Shown: positions 52,045 to 61,592, counted from the stretch's first letter. The stretch: 64,000 nt of DNA from an uncultured Ruegeria sp. (GCF_947504215.1 NZ_CANNGO010000005.1:248001-312000); one strand, 5' to 3'. A program made the numbers and translations. The notes: generated from the letters alone by a model not told the origin.

Positions 52045-53055
52045 ATGCGCAAACACCTTAACCGGGCGGCCATTGCCGTCCTGTCGCTGACCGTCGCATC
52101 TGAGGCATTGGCCGTTGAATGGAATGTTTCCCTTTGGGGCAAGCGCCGCGCCTTTACGGAGCATGTCGAAAAACTTGCCGAACTGGTGAACGAAAAGACC
52201 AACGGCGAATTTACCCTGAACATCAGCTACGGCGGGCTGTCGAAGAACAAGGAAAACCTCGACGGTATTTCGATCGGTGCCTTTGAAATGGCTCAGTTCT
52301 GCGCTGGCTATCACCGCGACAAGAATCCATCGATCACCGTTCTGGAACTGCCGTTCTTGGGCGTGACATCACTGGAACAGGAAGTCGACTTGTCGATGGC
52401 TGTCTACCAGCACCCGGCGGTGATCGAGGATCTGGCCCGCTGGGACGCGACCCTACTGATGCCGTCGCCCCTGCCGCAATACAACCTTGTCGGTGTTGGT
52501 GAAGCGCCGAAATCTCTGGCGGATTTTGAAGGTCTGAGTGTGCGTGCTACCGGCGGTATCGGCAAGGCAATGGAGACAGTTGGGGCGGTTCCAACTTCGA
52601 TGTCCGCGTCCGAAGTACGTCAGGCAATGGACAGCGGTATCGTCAAGGCCGTCAGCTTCGCACCGCACGCCCATATGTCCTTCGGGACCATTGAGAACGG
52701 TACGTGGTGGACGACGAACCTGAACCCCGGAACCGTCAACTGCCCGGTCGTGGTGAACACACTCGCACTGGAAGGCCTTTCAGATGAGCATCGTGAGGCT
52801 CTGATGGGTTCGGTTGATGAAGCGCTGGATCACTACGTTTCCCACTACCAGACCAAAACGATGGAAGCCTGGGGCCCCGAGCTGGATCAGCGCGGCATCG
52901 AACGCGTCACGTTCAGCGATGAAGAAATCGCAGCGTTCAAAGAAGCAGCCGCCGCACCCGCTGCAGAGGCTTGGATTGCAGATAACACCGAACGCGGCCT
53001 ACCAGCACAAGAGCTTTATGATCTTGTGACCGGGAAGATCGCAAACGGTAGCTAG
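52045..53055 (+). CDS. TRAP transporter solute-binding protein (DctP family)
   Basis: A 336-residue binding protein with a signal peptide (AAIAVLSLTVASEALA). Family regions include LDGISIGAFEMAQFCAGYHR, LELPFLGVTSLEQEVDLSMA, LADFEGLSVRATGGIGKAME and RQAMDSGIVKAVSFAPHAH. The start at 52045 has GGGAGGAGCC upstream; a TTG at 52021 is unlikely. The ligand is unknown; the DctB/DctD context suggests a carboxylate. A hairpin terminator lies between this gene and the permease genes. Confidence 0.92.
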   Translation: MRKHLNRAAIAVLSLTVASEALAVEWNVSLWGKRRAFTEHVEKLAELVNEKTNGEFTLNISYGGLSKNKENLDGISIGAFEMAQFCAGYHRDKNPSITVLELPFLGVTSLEQEVDLSMAVYQHPAVIEDLARWDATLLMPSPLPQYNLVGVGEAPKSLADFEGLSVRATGGIGKAMETVGAVPTSMSASEVRQAMDSGIVKAVSFAPHAHMSFGTIENGTWWTTNLNPGTVNCPVVVNTLALEGLSDEHREALMGSVDEALDHYVSHYQTKTMEAWGPELDQRGIERVTFSDEEIAAFKEAAAAPAAEAWIADNTERGLPAQELYDLVTGKIANGS

Positions 53056-53063
53056 TCCACTCA

Positions 53064-53100
53064 CTACCCGGCGGCAAAACGGCCGCCGGGTAGTCTTTCT
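53064..53100 (+). terminator. Attenuating hairpin between dctP and dctQ
   Basis: CTACCCGGCGGC (53064-53075) pairs perfectly over 12 bp with GCCGCCGGGTAG (53082-53093), followed by TCTTTCTTTC. A strong intergenic hairpin here would favour the binding protein over the permeases, a common TRAP arrangement. Confidence 0.85.
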
Positions 53101-53121
53101 TTCCTGATAGCGGAGGAAACG

Positions 53122-53754
53122 ATGGCCGGGTCATCCCTTGTGCTGTCCGACGACAGCCGTCTTAGCATTCTTGATCAGCGCCTCTACAAGCTCGAAGGTT
53201 TTTTGGCCCTGATCAGCGGTCTGGCAGTCTTTTCCCTGATGCTGATGGCCGTGGTTTCCGTCGGCGGCAGAAATTTCGCCAACGCCCCATTGCCTGGCTA
53301 TGTCGACTGGATCGAGCAGGCGATGCCGCTGATTGCCTTCATGGGCATATCCTACGCACAGCGCGATGGTGGTCACATTCGAATGGACATGGTTGTAGGC
53401 GCACTAAAAGGGCGAACGTTGTACATTGTCGAATTCGTGACGACCGCTGTCATTCTGGCGCTGATCGTCTTGCTGATCTGGGGAAGTTGGGCGCATTTCG
53501 CACGCAGTTTCGACTTTGGCGCACCGCTTTGGAGCCGCGACAGTTCCATCGATATCGGCATTCCGCTGTGGCCCGCCAAGCTGTTGGCCCCGGTGGCCTT
53601 CAGTGTTCTTTGTCTAAGGCTCTTTCTGCAGCTCTGGGCCTACGGTCGCGCCATCCGTCACCCTGAACAATCGCCCATCGCCGTCCCGCTAATCGCTGAC
53701 GCCGCCACTCAGGCTGCGATGGAAGCCGAGCATGTCTCCGGCCACGACAACTGA
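53122..53754 (+). CDS. TRAP transporter small permease (DctQ family)
   Basis: A 210-residue four-TM DctQ-type protein: LALISGLAVFSLMLMAVVSV, GYVDWIEQAMPLIAFMGISY, VEFVTTAVILALIVLLIWGS and LLAPVAFSVLCLRLFLQLWA. The sequence RDGGHIRMDMVVG is a family motif. It precedes DctM by 11 bases. GCGGAGGAAACG gives a good ribosome binding site. Confidence 0.92.
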   Translation: MAGSSLVLSDDSRLSILDQRLYKLEGFLALISGLAVFSLMLMAVVSVGGRNFANAPLPGYVDWIEQAMPLIAFMGISYAQRDGGHIRMDMVVGALKGRTLYIVEFVTTAVILALIVLLIWGSWAHFARSFDFGAPLWSRDSSIDIGIPLWPAKLLAPVAFSVLCLRLFLQLWAYGRAIRHPEQSPIAVPLIADAATQAAMEAEHVSGHDN

Positions 53755-53765
53755 GGTAAAATCTG

Positions 53766-55166
53766 ATGGAACCCATTGATATTGGCCTGATTGTCTCTGG
53801 CGGTATGCTTGTTCTTGTGGTGCTTGGAATGCGTGTGGCTTTTGCCGCCGCGACTGCGGGCATGGTTGGGCTGATCTGGATTTTCTGGGCCAAGTTCGGA
53901 TACGATCCGGCGCGGTTCGGCAAGGCTGTGACTGTGGCGGTCAAAACCGCCGGGCAGGTACCTCATTCAAAGATTTCGAGCCAGGCGCTGAGCCTTATCC
54001 CGACCTTCATCCTTATTGGCTACCTCGCCTATTACGCGGGCCTGACCAAAGCGCTGTTCGAAGCCGCCAAGCGTTGGCTCGCCTGGGTTCCAGGCGGGCT
54101 GGCGGTTTCGACTGTCTTCGCGACCGCCGGGTTCGCTGCGGTTTCAGGAGCCTCGGTTGCCACGTCAGCCGTTTTCGCCCGCATCGCCATCCCCGAGATG
54201 CTGAAAATCGGCTACGACAAGCGCTTTGCTGCAGGTGTCGTCGCTGCAGGCGGCACGTTGGCCTCACTCATCCCTCCCTCGGCCATTCTGGTCATCTACG
54301 CGATCATCGTGGAGCAAGACGTGGGCAAACTGCTTTTAGCCGGTTTCATTCCGGGCATGTTCTCGGCGCTGATCTACGGCTTGTTGATCATTGGCATGGC
54401 CGTTGTGATCAAAGACTTTGGTCCGGCAGTCTCAGGCTTTACATGGAAAGAGCGATTCATGTCTTTGCCGCCCGCACTGCCTATCTTGTTTGTCGTCGTG
54501 ACGATTATCTTCTTTGTCTACAACCCATTCGGAGGCGATGCTTGGGGCACGCCAACCGAGGGTGGCGCAATCGGTGCCTTCGTTGTCTTTCTGATGGCGC
54601 TGTACCAGGGCATGCGCTGGTCCGAACTGAAAGACGCGTTGCTGGAGACAGCCAAGCTTAGCGTCATGATCTTTACCATCATCTGGGGCGTGTTGGTCTA
54701 CGTTCGCTTTCTGGGATTTGCCGAGCTGCCGAACGCCTTTTCCGACTGGATAACCTCGCTTGAGATGTCACCCATGTTGATCCTGATCTGTATTCTTCTG
54801 GCCTACGCGGTTCTGGGCATGTTCATGGATGCGATCGGGATGCTGCTGCTGACACTGCCGGTCGTCTACCCCGCCGTCATGGCGCTGAACGGTGGCGACG
54901 CCGTGAGTGCAGCCGACAGTACCTTCGGCATGTCTGGGCCAATGTGTGCAATCTGGTTCGGTATCCTGGTCGTCAAAATGGCCGAATTCTGTCTGATCAC
55001 GCCACCGATTGGATTGAACTGCTTTGTCGTGGCTGGCGTGCGTGATGATCTAAGTGTTCAGGATGTCTTTAAAGGCGTAACACCCTTCTTTCTGGCGGAT
55101 GCGGCGACAATCGCAATGCTCGTTGCCTTCCCCGCAATCGTACTTTGGCTCCCAGGACAGGTTTGA
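53766..55166 (+). CDS. TRAP transporter large permease (DctM family)
   Basis: A 466-residue integral membrane protein with about 12 hydrophobic segments. Family motifs are SGASVATSAVFARIAIPEML, AAGGTLASLIPPSAILVIYA, GLNCFVVAGVRDDLSVQDVF and LLLTLPVVYPAVMALNGGD. Compared with the other DctM in the window it has a longer N-terminal half. It completes the dctPQM operon; no terminator is evident after it. Confidence 0.94.
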   Translation: MEPIDIGLIVSGGMLVLVVLGMRVAFAAATAGMVGLIWIFWAKFGYDPARFGKAVTVAVKTAGQVPHSKISSQALSLIPTFILIGYLAYYAGLTKALFEAAKRWLAWVPGGLAVSTVFATAGFAAVSGASVATSAVFARIAIPEMLKIGYDKRFAAGVVAAGGTLASLIPPSAILVIYAIIVEQDVGKLLLAGFIPGMFSALIYGLLIIGMAVVIKDFGPAVSGFTWKERFMSLPPALPILFVVVTIIFFVYNPFGGDAWGTPTEGGAIGAFVVFLMALYQGMRWSELKDALLETAKLSVMIFTIIWGVLVYVRFLGFAELPNAFSDWITSLEMSPMLILICILLAYAVLGMFMDAIGMLLLTLPVVYPAVMALNGGDAVSAADSTFGMSGPMCAIWFGILVVKMAEFCLITPPIGLNCFVVAGVRDDLSVQDVFKGVTPFFLADAATIAMLVAFPAIVLWLPGQV

Positions 55167-55431
55167 AGTGTCATGGGGGTGGTTACAATGAAATTCGAAA
55201 AGACGAGTGGAAAGCATGAGCGTTCAATTTACGCGTCGTAGCGCATGAGGTTAAACCGTTTGCAACTAAAGCAATCTTTGTCCGCGTTTGGTGAATTCAC
55301 TAAACTCAAAGTTTTGCGCCTGCGACGAACGTCAGAAAAGCGGGCAGCTACTGCATCGCGGTACCTGTTGATGTCTCTCATGGGCTACTACGGTCATTTG
55401 ATTTGTGACCGATTACTTTCGCCGGGCTGAC
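55167..55431. other. 265-base gap between TRAP and AraC genes
   Basis: A 61-codon ORF (55245-55430) is basic and unremarkable, with no ribosome site; I treat it as noise. No terminator or palindrome is obvious. Confidence 0.4.
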
Positions 55432-56511
55432 TCATTTAGCGTCTAGCGGATTTTGACCGTCGAACCGAGGTTTCTGCGTGGATTTGCGTAGTGTCCGGTA
55501 CTCGATAGGCGATTGTCCGTAGACCCGTTGGAATGCACGATAGAAGTTTGAACGTGCGATGAACCCTGATTGAGTAGCGATTTTGGCAACGCTTTCGTCA
55601 GTGTCGGTAAGCAATCGGGCCGCGTGAGCCAAACGAAACTCGTTCACGTATTGCGACATGTTGGTTCCCTGAGTTCTGTTGACAGCAGACGACACAGCGC
55701 GGGCCGGAAGGCTCAGGCGCTTGGCAAGTCGTTGGACGGTAATGTTGGGGTCCAGAAAAAGCTGTTGTTCATCCATCAATACCTGCAGTCGATCCACGAC
55801 TTCTGCTTCTTCAGTACTGGCAACTGGCGCTGAGTTTGACGCCGCGTTGACCTTGGAAAACATCAATGGGAGCGTGATTGATGTCGCAAGAAGAAGAAGG
55901 ATCAACGGAACAGTTCCGTAAGAAATCAGCATTGAGGCATTTGCGCCCTTGTTAACTGCAAAGTCGATTGCGATCGCGCTGTCCAAAACAAGTACAAAGA
56001 CGAGAAACCCAATGCTGCGTAAAAGCCAGTTGGAAAGGGTCTGGGTAACATCGACCCGTGCTTGACTCAGTGCGTCGGGACCCTTCCGCCAAAGTAAGAA
56101 GAGAGCGACGCAATAATACGAATAGCTGGCACTGATAACCCAATCCAAACTTCTCAAGTCGCTGGCCAAGAGCAGGTACAACCCGATCAAAATGAATGGC
56201 GCAGCCAGGTGCATCAAGACGATCTTGGCGACGTCGTTCCTTTCGAGGGCCATCGATGCAAAGCTCAGATAAAGGAGTGGCCCGAGGAACAAGGGCAACG
56301 TGCGTTGCAGCGGGATCAACTCCTCGATTCCATAGCCAAACCGCAGACCGACCAACAGGGATGAGAAGGCGCCCAACCCAAAAAAGGCCGAGAACAACAT
56401 GTTGGCCAGACGAAAGCCCAGATCCAGCCGCCAGGCCAGCATGGTTAGAACACCGCAAAGCAACGCCGTCGCCAGCGGCAAGGGGAAACTGATCAACCCG
56501 GGGCTGTCCAT
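55432..56511 (-). CDS. Membrane-embedded AraC-family regulator
   Basis: A 359-residue protein with an N-terminal half of about seven hydrophobic segments (for example PLPLATALLCGVLTMLAW, IVLMHLAAPFILIGLYLLLA, MLISYGTVPLILLLLATSI) and a C-terminal AraC HTH: VQRLAKRLSLPARAVSSAVN, then VAKIATQSGFIARSNFYRAF and VYGQSPIEYRTLRK. The start at 56511 has AGAGGACAAA upstream. AraC proteins with a membrane input domain are known but uncommon; they sense an envelope signal and must act on DNA close to the membrane. Confidence 0.87.
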   Translation of the reverse strand: MDSPGLISFPLPLATALLCGVLTMLAWRLDLGFRLANMLFSAFFGLGAFSSLLVGLRFGYGIEELIPLQRTLPLFLGPLLYLSFASMALERNDVAKIVLMHLAAPFILIGLYLLLASDLRSLDWVISASYSYYCVALFLLWRKGPDALSQARVDVTQTLSNWLLRSIGFLVFVLVLDSAIAIDFAVNKGANASMLISYGTVPLILLLLATSITLPLMFSKVNAASNSAPVASTEEAEVVDRLQVLMDEQQLFLDPNITVQRLAKRLSLPARAVSSAVNRTQGTNMSQYVNEFRLAHAARLLTDTDESVAKIATQSGFIARSNFYRAFQRVYGQSPIEYRTLRKSTQKPRFDGQNPLDAK

Positions 56512-56638
56512 TTGTCCTCTTTCTATCGCGGCCTGTCCTCGATCAGGATCAAGTACAGGTATAGGCAATGCAACTCATTGTTTCAAATAAACCTACGGCT
56601 CAGCTTTGACGTATCTTGAACGATGATCGGAGCTTTCG

Positions 56639-57670
56639 ATGAGACAAACTTCTTACCTTTTTGCTGGAATCTTAGCTATGTGCGCAGCCACGGCATTTGC
56701 CCAGCCGTACCGGTCTGCAATGACAGAACTCAAGATCGCCGACGTCGAGGGAGAACGCCATCTGTCCGGGTTTATTTGGTATCCAACAGATGCCACTGGG
56801 CCAGAAACTTACGACTTCGACAGTGAAGTGTGGGTGGGGACGAAAGTTGTGAAAGATGCTGCGCCAGCGACGAGCCGGTTCCCACTTGTTGTCTTATCTC
56901 ATGGTATGTTTGGTAACGCTTACAATCAGGCGTGGCTTGCCGGGGCCCTAGCGCAACGCGGTTACATTGTCGCCGCCATCAGCCATCCTGGTACATCAAC
57001 CTGGTCCCGCGATCCCGATCTAACGCGGCAACTATGGGAGCGGCCAAAGGACATTTCCCGTGTTATCGACCATGCGACTGGCGCATCTGATTTTTCGCAA
57101 TATGTCGATTCAGACAGGATCTATATGGCGGGACACTCACTGGGTGGGTTCACGGCTGTTGCCCTAGCCGGTGCGCGCTACGACGCGGCTGGGTTAAGTC
57201 AGTTTTGCGCCACTCAGCCAGACGAGCTGGCCTGCGGCATCCTTTCGAATTGGAAAATCGCGCAAACACCTGAAGATCGCGTTCAGATGGAGGCCGATCT
57301 GTCCGACAGCCGGATCAAGGCATTTGCCGTTTTTGACCTTGGCGGAACTCAGAGCTTTTCCGGCACCAGCCTTCGTCAAATTGACCGACCCATGCTTGTC
57401 TTTGGGGCACCAATCATGAATTCGGGTCTGACGCTCGACATTGAATCCCGCGCGCTGATTGCCGCCCTACCAGAGAGTAATTCGCGCTACATTGAACCGG
57501 AGACGCTATCGCATTTCGATTTCTTGGGTCGCTGCAAGCCTGAAGGCTATGAACTTCTGGCAAAAGAAGAACCGGGAGACGAGATCATCTGCTCAGATGG
57601 CGGCACAGCGCGCGCTGCCAAGCATGAGATGATCATCGACGCTGTTACGGATTTCTTCTCGAATTCCTAA
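56639..57670 (+). CDS. Secreted alpha/beta-hydrolase (PAF-acetylhydrolase/dienelactone-like)
   Basis: A 343-residue protein with a signal peptide (YLFAGILAMCAATAFAQ) and an alpha/beta-hydrolase core: PLVVLSHGMFGNAYNQAW, nucleophile elbow YMAGHSLGGFTAVAL (GHSLGG), and a C-terminal His in LSHFDFLGRC. It has two Cys pairs (FCATQPDELACG and RCKPEG...IICSDGG). It resembles platelet-activating-factor acetylhydrolase isoform II-like or dienelactone hydrolases. It is divergent from the AraC regulator with 127 bases between; regulation by it is plausible. Confidence 0.83.
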   Translation: MRQTSYLFAGILAMCAATAFAQPYRSAMTELKIADVEGERHLSGFIWYPTDATGPETYDFDSEVWVGTKVVKDAAPATSRFPLVVLSHGMFGNAYNQAWLAGALAQRGYIVAAISHPGTSTWSRDPDLTRQLWERPKDISRVIDHATGASDFSQYVDSDRIYMAGHSLGGFTAVALAGARYDAAGLSQFCATQPDELACGILSNWKIAQTPEDRVQMEADLSDSRIKAFAVFDLGGTQSFSGTSLRQIDRPMLVFGAPIMNSGLTLDIESRALIAALPESNSRYIEPETLSHFDFLGRCKPEGYELLAKEEPGDEIICSDGGTARAAKHEMIIDAVTDFFSNS

Positions 57671-57750
57671 CGCGACCGGAGGCGGAGTGCTATGGCGATA
57701 CCGGCCCTCCGCTTTCGCCATCAACAGCTGTCATGATCGCATAAACCAGT

Positions 57751-59292
57751 TTAAGCGACACCACCTTCGACGACCTGCTCGGGAAATCGTTCCGCCCAAT
57801 CTGACAAAAACTCGGATACAACGTCCTGGCTTGCCAGTTCTATGGCACGGTGCGGGAGAGCGACACCTTCCCGCAGTGCCAGACTCAGACACCGAGTATA
57901 GTCGCGGTCTAATCGTTGCGGGCAGTTCTCCGATCCATGAATAATTGTCGACAGAAGTGTTCCCCCATAGCCGTTCACATGTGTCAGGTCTGGCTTTAAC
58001 GACAGAAGGTATTCCATGACCTCTGGCAAGCCCTCCCATCCGGCGACCTGCACCGGCGTCAATCCTTCGGTATCCGGGCGGTCATATTCAACTCCTACGG
58101 CGACCAGCCGTTGAACGTGATCCAGTTTGCCCGGGATATGCAAGATCATTCGGATGATATTGCGGTAAGCGTCAGGTATCTTGTCTGGATCAACTTTGCC
58201 CGGCGGCTGAACGCCATCGGCAACAGCAGCTAGTAGTGTTTCGATCTCACTCAAATCAGTATCTGCGCCGCGCTCTTCGAGCACCCTCGCCAAACTGGCA
58301 TTTCCAAACACTCGCGCATAAGCATAGGGCGTTGTGTTCTCGAAAGGGCGGTTCAATTCGGCGCCATTTTCAAGAAGAAGTTCCACCATATCTGGTGTGG
58401 CCATCCTTCGCGCCGCTTGGTGTAGCGCAGGAACGACCCATGGTGCTTCGCCGCCAACATGCGTCCCGTCAAATTCATCTACTTTAGCCCCATGGTTGAG
58501 AAGCATCTGAACCGCCGTTGTGTCATGGAAGTCCATCGCGCGCAGCAATGCGTTTGTCCCCTTCGGGTCGGCGCCATGATCCAGAAGCAGTTGCAATCCC
58601 TTATGATGACCGAGCTCGGTAGAGTGATAAAGGCTCTCGCCGTCGTTCGGATTTGCTCCGTTCTCCAGCAGCCACTGTCCAAGAACCATATTGTCCGCAT
58701 GGCCGATGGCGAAGTAAAGCGGCGATAGCTTATAGTCGTTGCCATGATAGACTGGCGCACCGAGATCGACATCAGCACCAGATTTCAAAAGTGCGTTTGC
58801 GATATCAAGCATGTCATTAGCCAGCTCAGGTGCGCGATGGATCCACTTGGATCGGGCAAGGATCGTTAAAGGAGGCGCCAGATCGCCAATGAGCTGCGTC
58901 ACCAATTTAGGCGTCCGGTCTAGAAGTTCCCTTACGTCGGACTTGCGATAAAGGGCCAAACAAAGCCCGAAATCTCCGTCTGCCAAGTCTGGTGTGTCAG
59001 CAAGAAGTTGATCAACAGCGGTGAAGTGACCTTGAGCAAGCGCCAGTTTCAGGCGTTGCCGCTTGGCGGCTTTGTCCATGCCAAGCAAATCGGCCGCGAA
59101 CTTTAGGGCAGGCCAGGATGGAAAACTGTGCTCGCGCGCAATGACGTGCAAATAGTCGGAGTGTTTAAGAGCTGTTGTCTCCGGTCGAGGTGGATAGTTT
59201 GCGATGCGTTGACGGGCACGCAATTTGCCTGCTTCATAGGCTTTGCGAAGTGCTTTGGCGTCGCGGCGCAATTGGTCCAGGGATTTTGTCAT
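57751..59292 (-). CDS. Ankyrin-repeat protein
   Basis: A 513-residue soluble protein with an N-terminal helical region (LRRDAKALRKAYEAGKLRAR) and several ankyrin-like repeats: FTAVDQLLADTPDLADGDFG, GHHKGLQLLLDHGADPKGTN, TTAVQMLLNHGAKVDEFDGT, PDMVELLLENGAELNRPFEN, SLARVLEERGADTDLSEIET and GLPEVMEYLLSLKPDLTHVN. No catalytic domain is recognised. Repeats of this type bind proteins. The start at 59292 has GAGGACACCG upstream; the frame is open another 68 codons, which look non-coding. Confidence 0.8.
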   Translation of the reverse strand: MTKSLDQLRRDAKALRKAYEAGKLRARQRIANYPPRPETTALKHSDYLHVIAREHSFPSWPALKFAADLLGMDKAAKRQRLKLALAQGHFTAVDQLLADTPDLADGDFGLCLALYRKSDVRELLDRTPKLVTQLIGDLAPPLTILARSKWIHRAPELANDMLDIANALLKSGADVDLGAPVYHGNDYKLSPLYFAIGHADNMVLGQWLLENGANPNDGESLYHSTELGHHKGLQLLLDHGADPKGTNALLRAMDFHDTTAVQMLLNHGAKVDEFDGTHVGGEAPWVVPALHQAARRMATPDMVELLLENGAELNRPFENTTPYAYARVFGNASLARVLEERGADTDLSEIETLLAAVADGVQPPGKVDPDKIPDAYRNIIRMILHIPGKLDHVQRLVAVGVEYDRPDTEGLTPVQVAGWEGLPEVMEYLLSLKPDLTHVNGYGGTLLSTIIHGSENCPQRLDRDYTRCLSLALREGVALPHRAIELASQDVVSEFLSDWAERFPEQVVEGGVA

Positions 59293-59824
59293 CGGTGTCC
59301 TCACTTTTGGCTCGATGGTCCGCTGGAAACGAGCATGAGACATACCGAAAGAAGGTTGTCGTCTTGTTGATAGAGATGCCGATGACAGCTTTCCGCGGAC
59401 CTGGACGCTTTCCCTAAAAGCATTCACAACATAACCACTCGAAGTAGTACCCGCAAGATCAGCTTGAGTGGGGCGCAAAGGGCGGAACGACCGCAAAGCA
59501 AAAGCCGCGATGCAGAGAGAAGTACACTTGTGGATGTCCGCCTTGGGTCGTCCTCGAGATTTGTCAGATGTGGGGCAGGGGGTTACAATGCACTACCTCC
59601 GATGTCTGCTGCGAACCCAACCTATGAATTCGATTTTCTCGCGGCGTGCGCTCGCGGCAGAAACGTTTCTGCATCTGCTCAGCTTTTGGTATCGCAGTGC
59701 CGCATGATAACCGTTCGTAAGCGCTCAGCGAGGCGACGACGGCCAAGGGTCAAGTTGCGGGCTTTGCTGCTGTTGGCCGGGGGTCTGGAATGGTGTGAAG
59801 AAAAGAAAAGCCGGAGGCTAAGCA
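59293..59824. other. 532-base region without a supported gene
   Basis: Two overlapping ORFs on the plus strand (59464-60057 and 59468-59707) are open but rich in Arg/Ser, lack start signals and, for the longer one, overlap fosX in another frame. They look like chance. The region is otherwise unassigned and may contain degenerated sequence. Confidence 0.4.
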
Positions 59825-60229
59825 GTGATCGAAGGGTTAAGTCACATGACGTTCATCGTGAGCGATCTCGACAAGATGGAGGAGATGCTAACGAGTGTTC
59901 TGGACGCAAAGAAAATCTACGACAGCGGAGAGAAGACTTTTTCGCTTTCGAAGGAACGCTTTTTCGATATTGGCGGTGTTTGGGTTGCGACTATGGAAGG
60001 CGAGCCCCTTGCAGAGAAGACCTACAACCATGTGGCTTTCAAAATGGCAGCCGATGAATACGATGACAGGCTACAGCGGATACAGGCGCTAGGATTGGAA
60101 GTCCGAGAAGGTCGCTCGCGCGTTGATGGTGAAGGACACTCGATCTATTTCTATGACCATGACAACCACATGTTTGAATTGCACAGTGGCTCGCTGGACG
60201 AGCGGTTACGACGTTACGCAGAAACCTGA
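59825..60229 (+). CDS. fosX: FosX-like fosfomycin epoxide hydrolase
   Basis: A 134-residue VOC-fold protein closely similar to Listeria/Mesorhizobium-type FosX, which opens the fosfomycin epoxide with water using Mn2+. Metal ligands match: His in LSHMTFIV, His in TYNHVAFKM and Glu in MFELHSGSLDERL. The catalytic Glu is present in FSLSKERFFDIGGVW. Also SIYFYDHDNHMF. The start is GTG at 59825 with CGGAGGCTAAGCA upstream. Family members can also act on other epoxides, so resistance is predicted, not shown. Confidence 0.85.
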   Translation: MIEGLSHMTFIVSDLDKMEEMLTSVLDAKKIYDSGEKTFSLSKERFFDIGGVWVATMEGEPLAEKTYNHVAFKMAADEYDDRLQRIQALGLEVREGRSRVDGEGHSIYFYDHDNHMFELHSGSLDERLRRYAET

Positions 60230-60457
60230 AACCTCTCGTTTGCTGTACCCTGTCCAATGAGCGAGTTGGGCTAGACGCAGACATTTGTTTCATGCCCTAG
60301 CGACGCCAATTCCCGTCGTCATACTTGTAATTTCACACCAGCGACCATTTGACCGACTAAATTTGTCAGTTTTTGTTGCATCTCTCCCAGAATCGTTTAA
60401 TTGACCAAATCAGTCGGATTAAACTCCGCCAAGAGATTTACTATGTTGGGAGACATT

Positions 60458-61474
60458 ATGCTGAAATCCTCGACCTGTATTGCGGCCGCTTTGACAGCCG
60501 TCATTGCCACCTCGGCGGCCGCCGAAGGTGAGTTGAACCTCTATTCCTCACGCCACTATGACACGGATGAGCGCCTGTATTCGGATTTCGAAGACGCGAC
60601 TGGCATCAAGATCAACCGCATCGAAGGCAAGGCCGACGAGCTGATTGCCCGGATGGAAGCCGAAGGTGCCAATTCTCCTGCAGACATTCTGCTGACCGTC
60701 GATACGTCGCGCCTGGAACGCGCCAAAAACGCAGGGGTTCTGCAGTCGATCGACAGCGCCGTTCTGGAAGAGCGTATCCCATCCAACCTTCAGGACAGCG
60801 ACAATGAATGGTTCGGCTTCTCTCAGCGTGCCCGGATCCTGTTCTATGACAAGAACGACGTGAGCGAACCGCCACAGACCTATGCCGAACTGGCTGATCC
60901 CAAATATAAGGGGATGGTCTGCATCCGCTCGAGCTCTAACGTGTACAGCCAGACGATCCTGGCGGCCATCATCGAGCATGCTGGCGCCGACGCTGCCAAA
61001 GAATGGGCCGAAGGTGTGGTTGCGAACTTTGCCCGTGATCCGCAGGGTGGGGATACCGACCAACTGCGCGGCATCGTATCCGGCGAGTGCGACATCTCGA
61101 TGTCGAACACCTATTATTTTGCTCGCGCTATCCGCAAAGACGTTGAGGGTGTCTCGGCCGACCGCGAGATGATCGGCTGGGTCTTCCCGGATCAAGGCGG
61201 CAACGGGGCACACGTAAACCTGTCGGGTGGCGGCGTAGCAGCACATGCCCCGAACAAAGAGAACGCGATCATGTTCCTAGAGTATCTGGCAAGCGATCAG
61301 GCGCAACAGTACTTCTCGGCGGGTAACGACGAATACCCGACTGTTGAGGGCGTGGCCCTGTCTGCTTCGGTTGCCGCTCTGGGTGACTATCAGGCCGACG
61401 CTGTTGACCTTTCGGCAGTTGCGAAGAACGTTCCCGACGCTCAGAAAATCTTCAATGAGGTTGGCTGGAAGTAA
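60458..61474 (+). CDS. Fe(3+) ABC transporter substrate-binding protein (FbpA/FutA-like)
   Basis: A 338-residue periplasmic binding protein with a signal peptide (TCIAAALTAVIATSAAA). The N-terminus LNLYSSRHYDTDERLYSDFE and the paired Tyr in MSNTYYFARAIRKD (iron ligands) mark the FbpA/FutA type. Also ADPKYKGMVCIRSSSN and PDQGGNGAHVNLSGGGV. The ATG at 60458 has GGGAGACATT upstream. No permease or ATPase gene lies nearby, so its partner must be elsewhere. A terminator follows. Confidence 0.92.
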   Translation: MLKSSTCIAAALTAVIATSAAAEGELNLYSSRHYDTDERLYSDFEDATGIKINRIEGKADELIARMEAEGANSPADILLTVDTSRLERAKNAGVLQSIDSAVLEERIPSNLQDSDNEWFGFSQRARILFYDKNDVSEPPQTYAELADPKYKGMVCIRSSSNVYSQTILAAIIEHAGADAAKEWAEGVVANFARDPQGGDTDQLRGIVSGECDISMSNTYYFARAIRKDVEGVSADREMIGWVFPDQGGNGAHVNLSGGGVAAHAPNKENAIMFLEYLASDQAQQYFSAGNDEYPTVEGVALSASVAALGDYQADAVDLSAVAKNVPDAQKIFNEVGWK

Positions 61475-61500
61475 TTCAACCCAAAGAACTACGCAGGCCA

Positions 61501-61529
61501 AGGGTGCAGATTATTCTGCACTCTTTTTT
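61501..61529 (+). terminator. Terminator after the iron-binding protein gene
   Basis: AGGGTGCAGA (61501-61510) pairs with TCTGCACTCT (61515-61524) around a TTAT loop (one G-T pair), followed by T-run 61524-61529. Confidence 0.9.
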
Positions 61530-61592
61530 GTTGCGCGGTTATATATTTCAGTTACTTTTCTCATATTCGGAACTGATTCTCGGATATGAACT

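Noticed and set aside
56539-56552. FNR-like site upstream of the AraC gene
   Set aside because: TCGATCAGGATCAA has one mismatch in the first half-site; weak compared with the two perfect boxes elsewhere.
57692-57721. ATGGCGA...TCGCCAT hairpin between convergent genes as terminator
   Set aside because: The stem is 7 bp with a 16-base loop and no T-run on either strand.
59464-60057. A 197-codon plus-strand ORF before and over fosX
   Set aside because: It overlaps fosX in another frame, is Arg/Ser-rich, has no ribosome site and matches no family.
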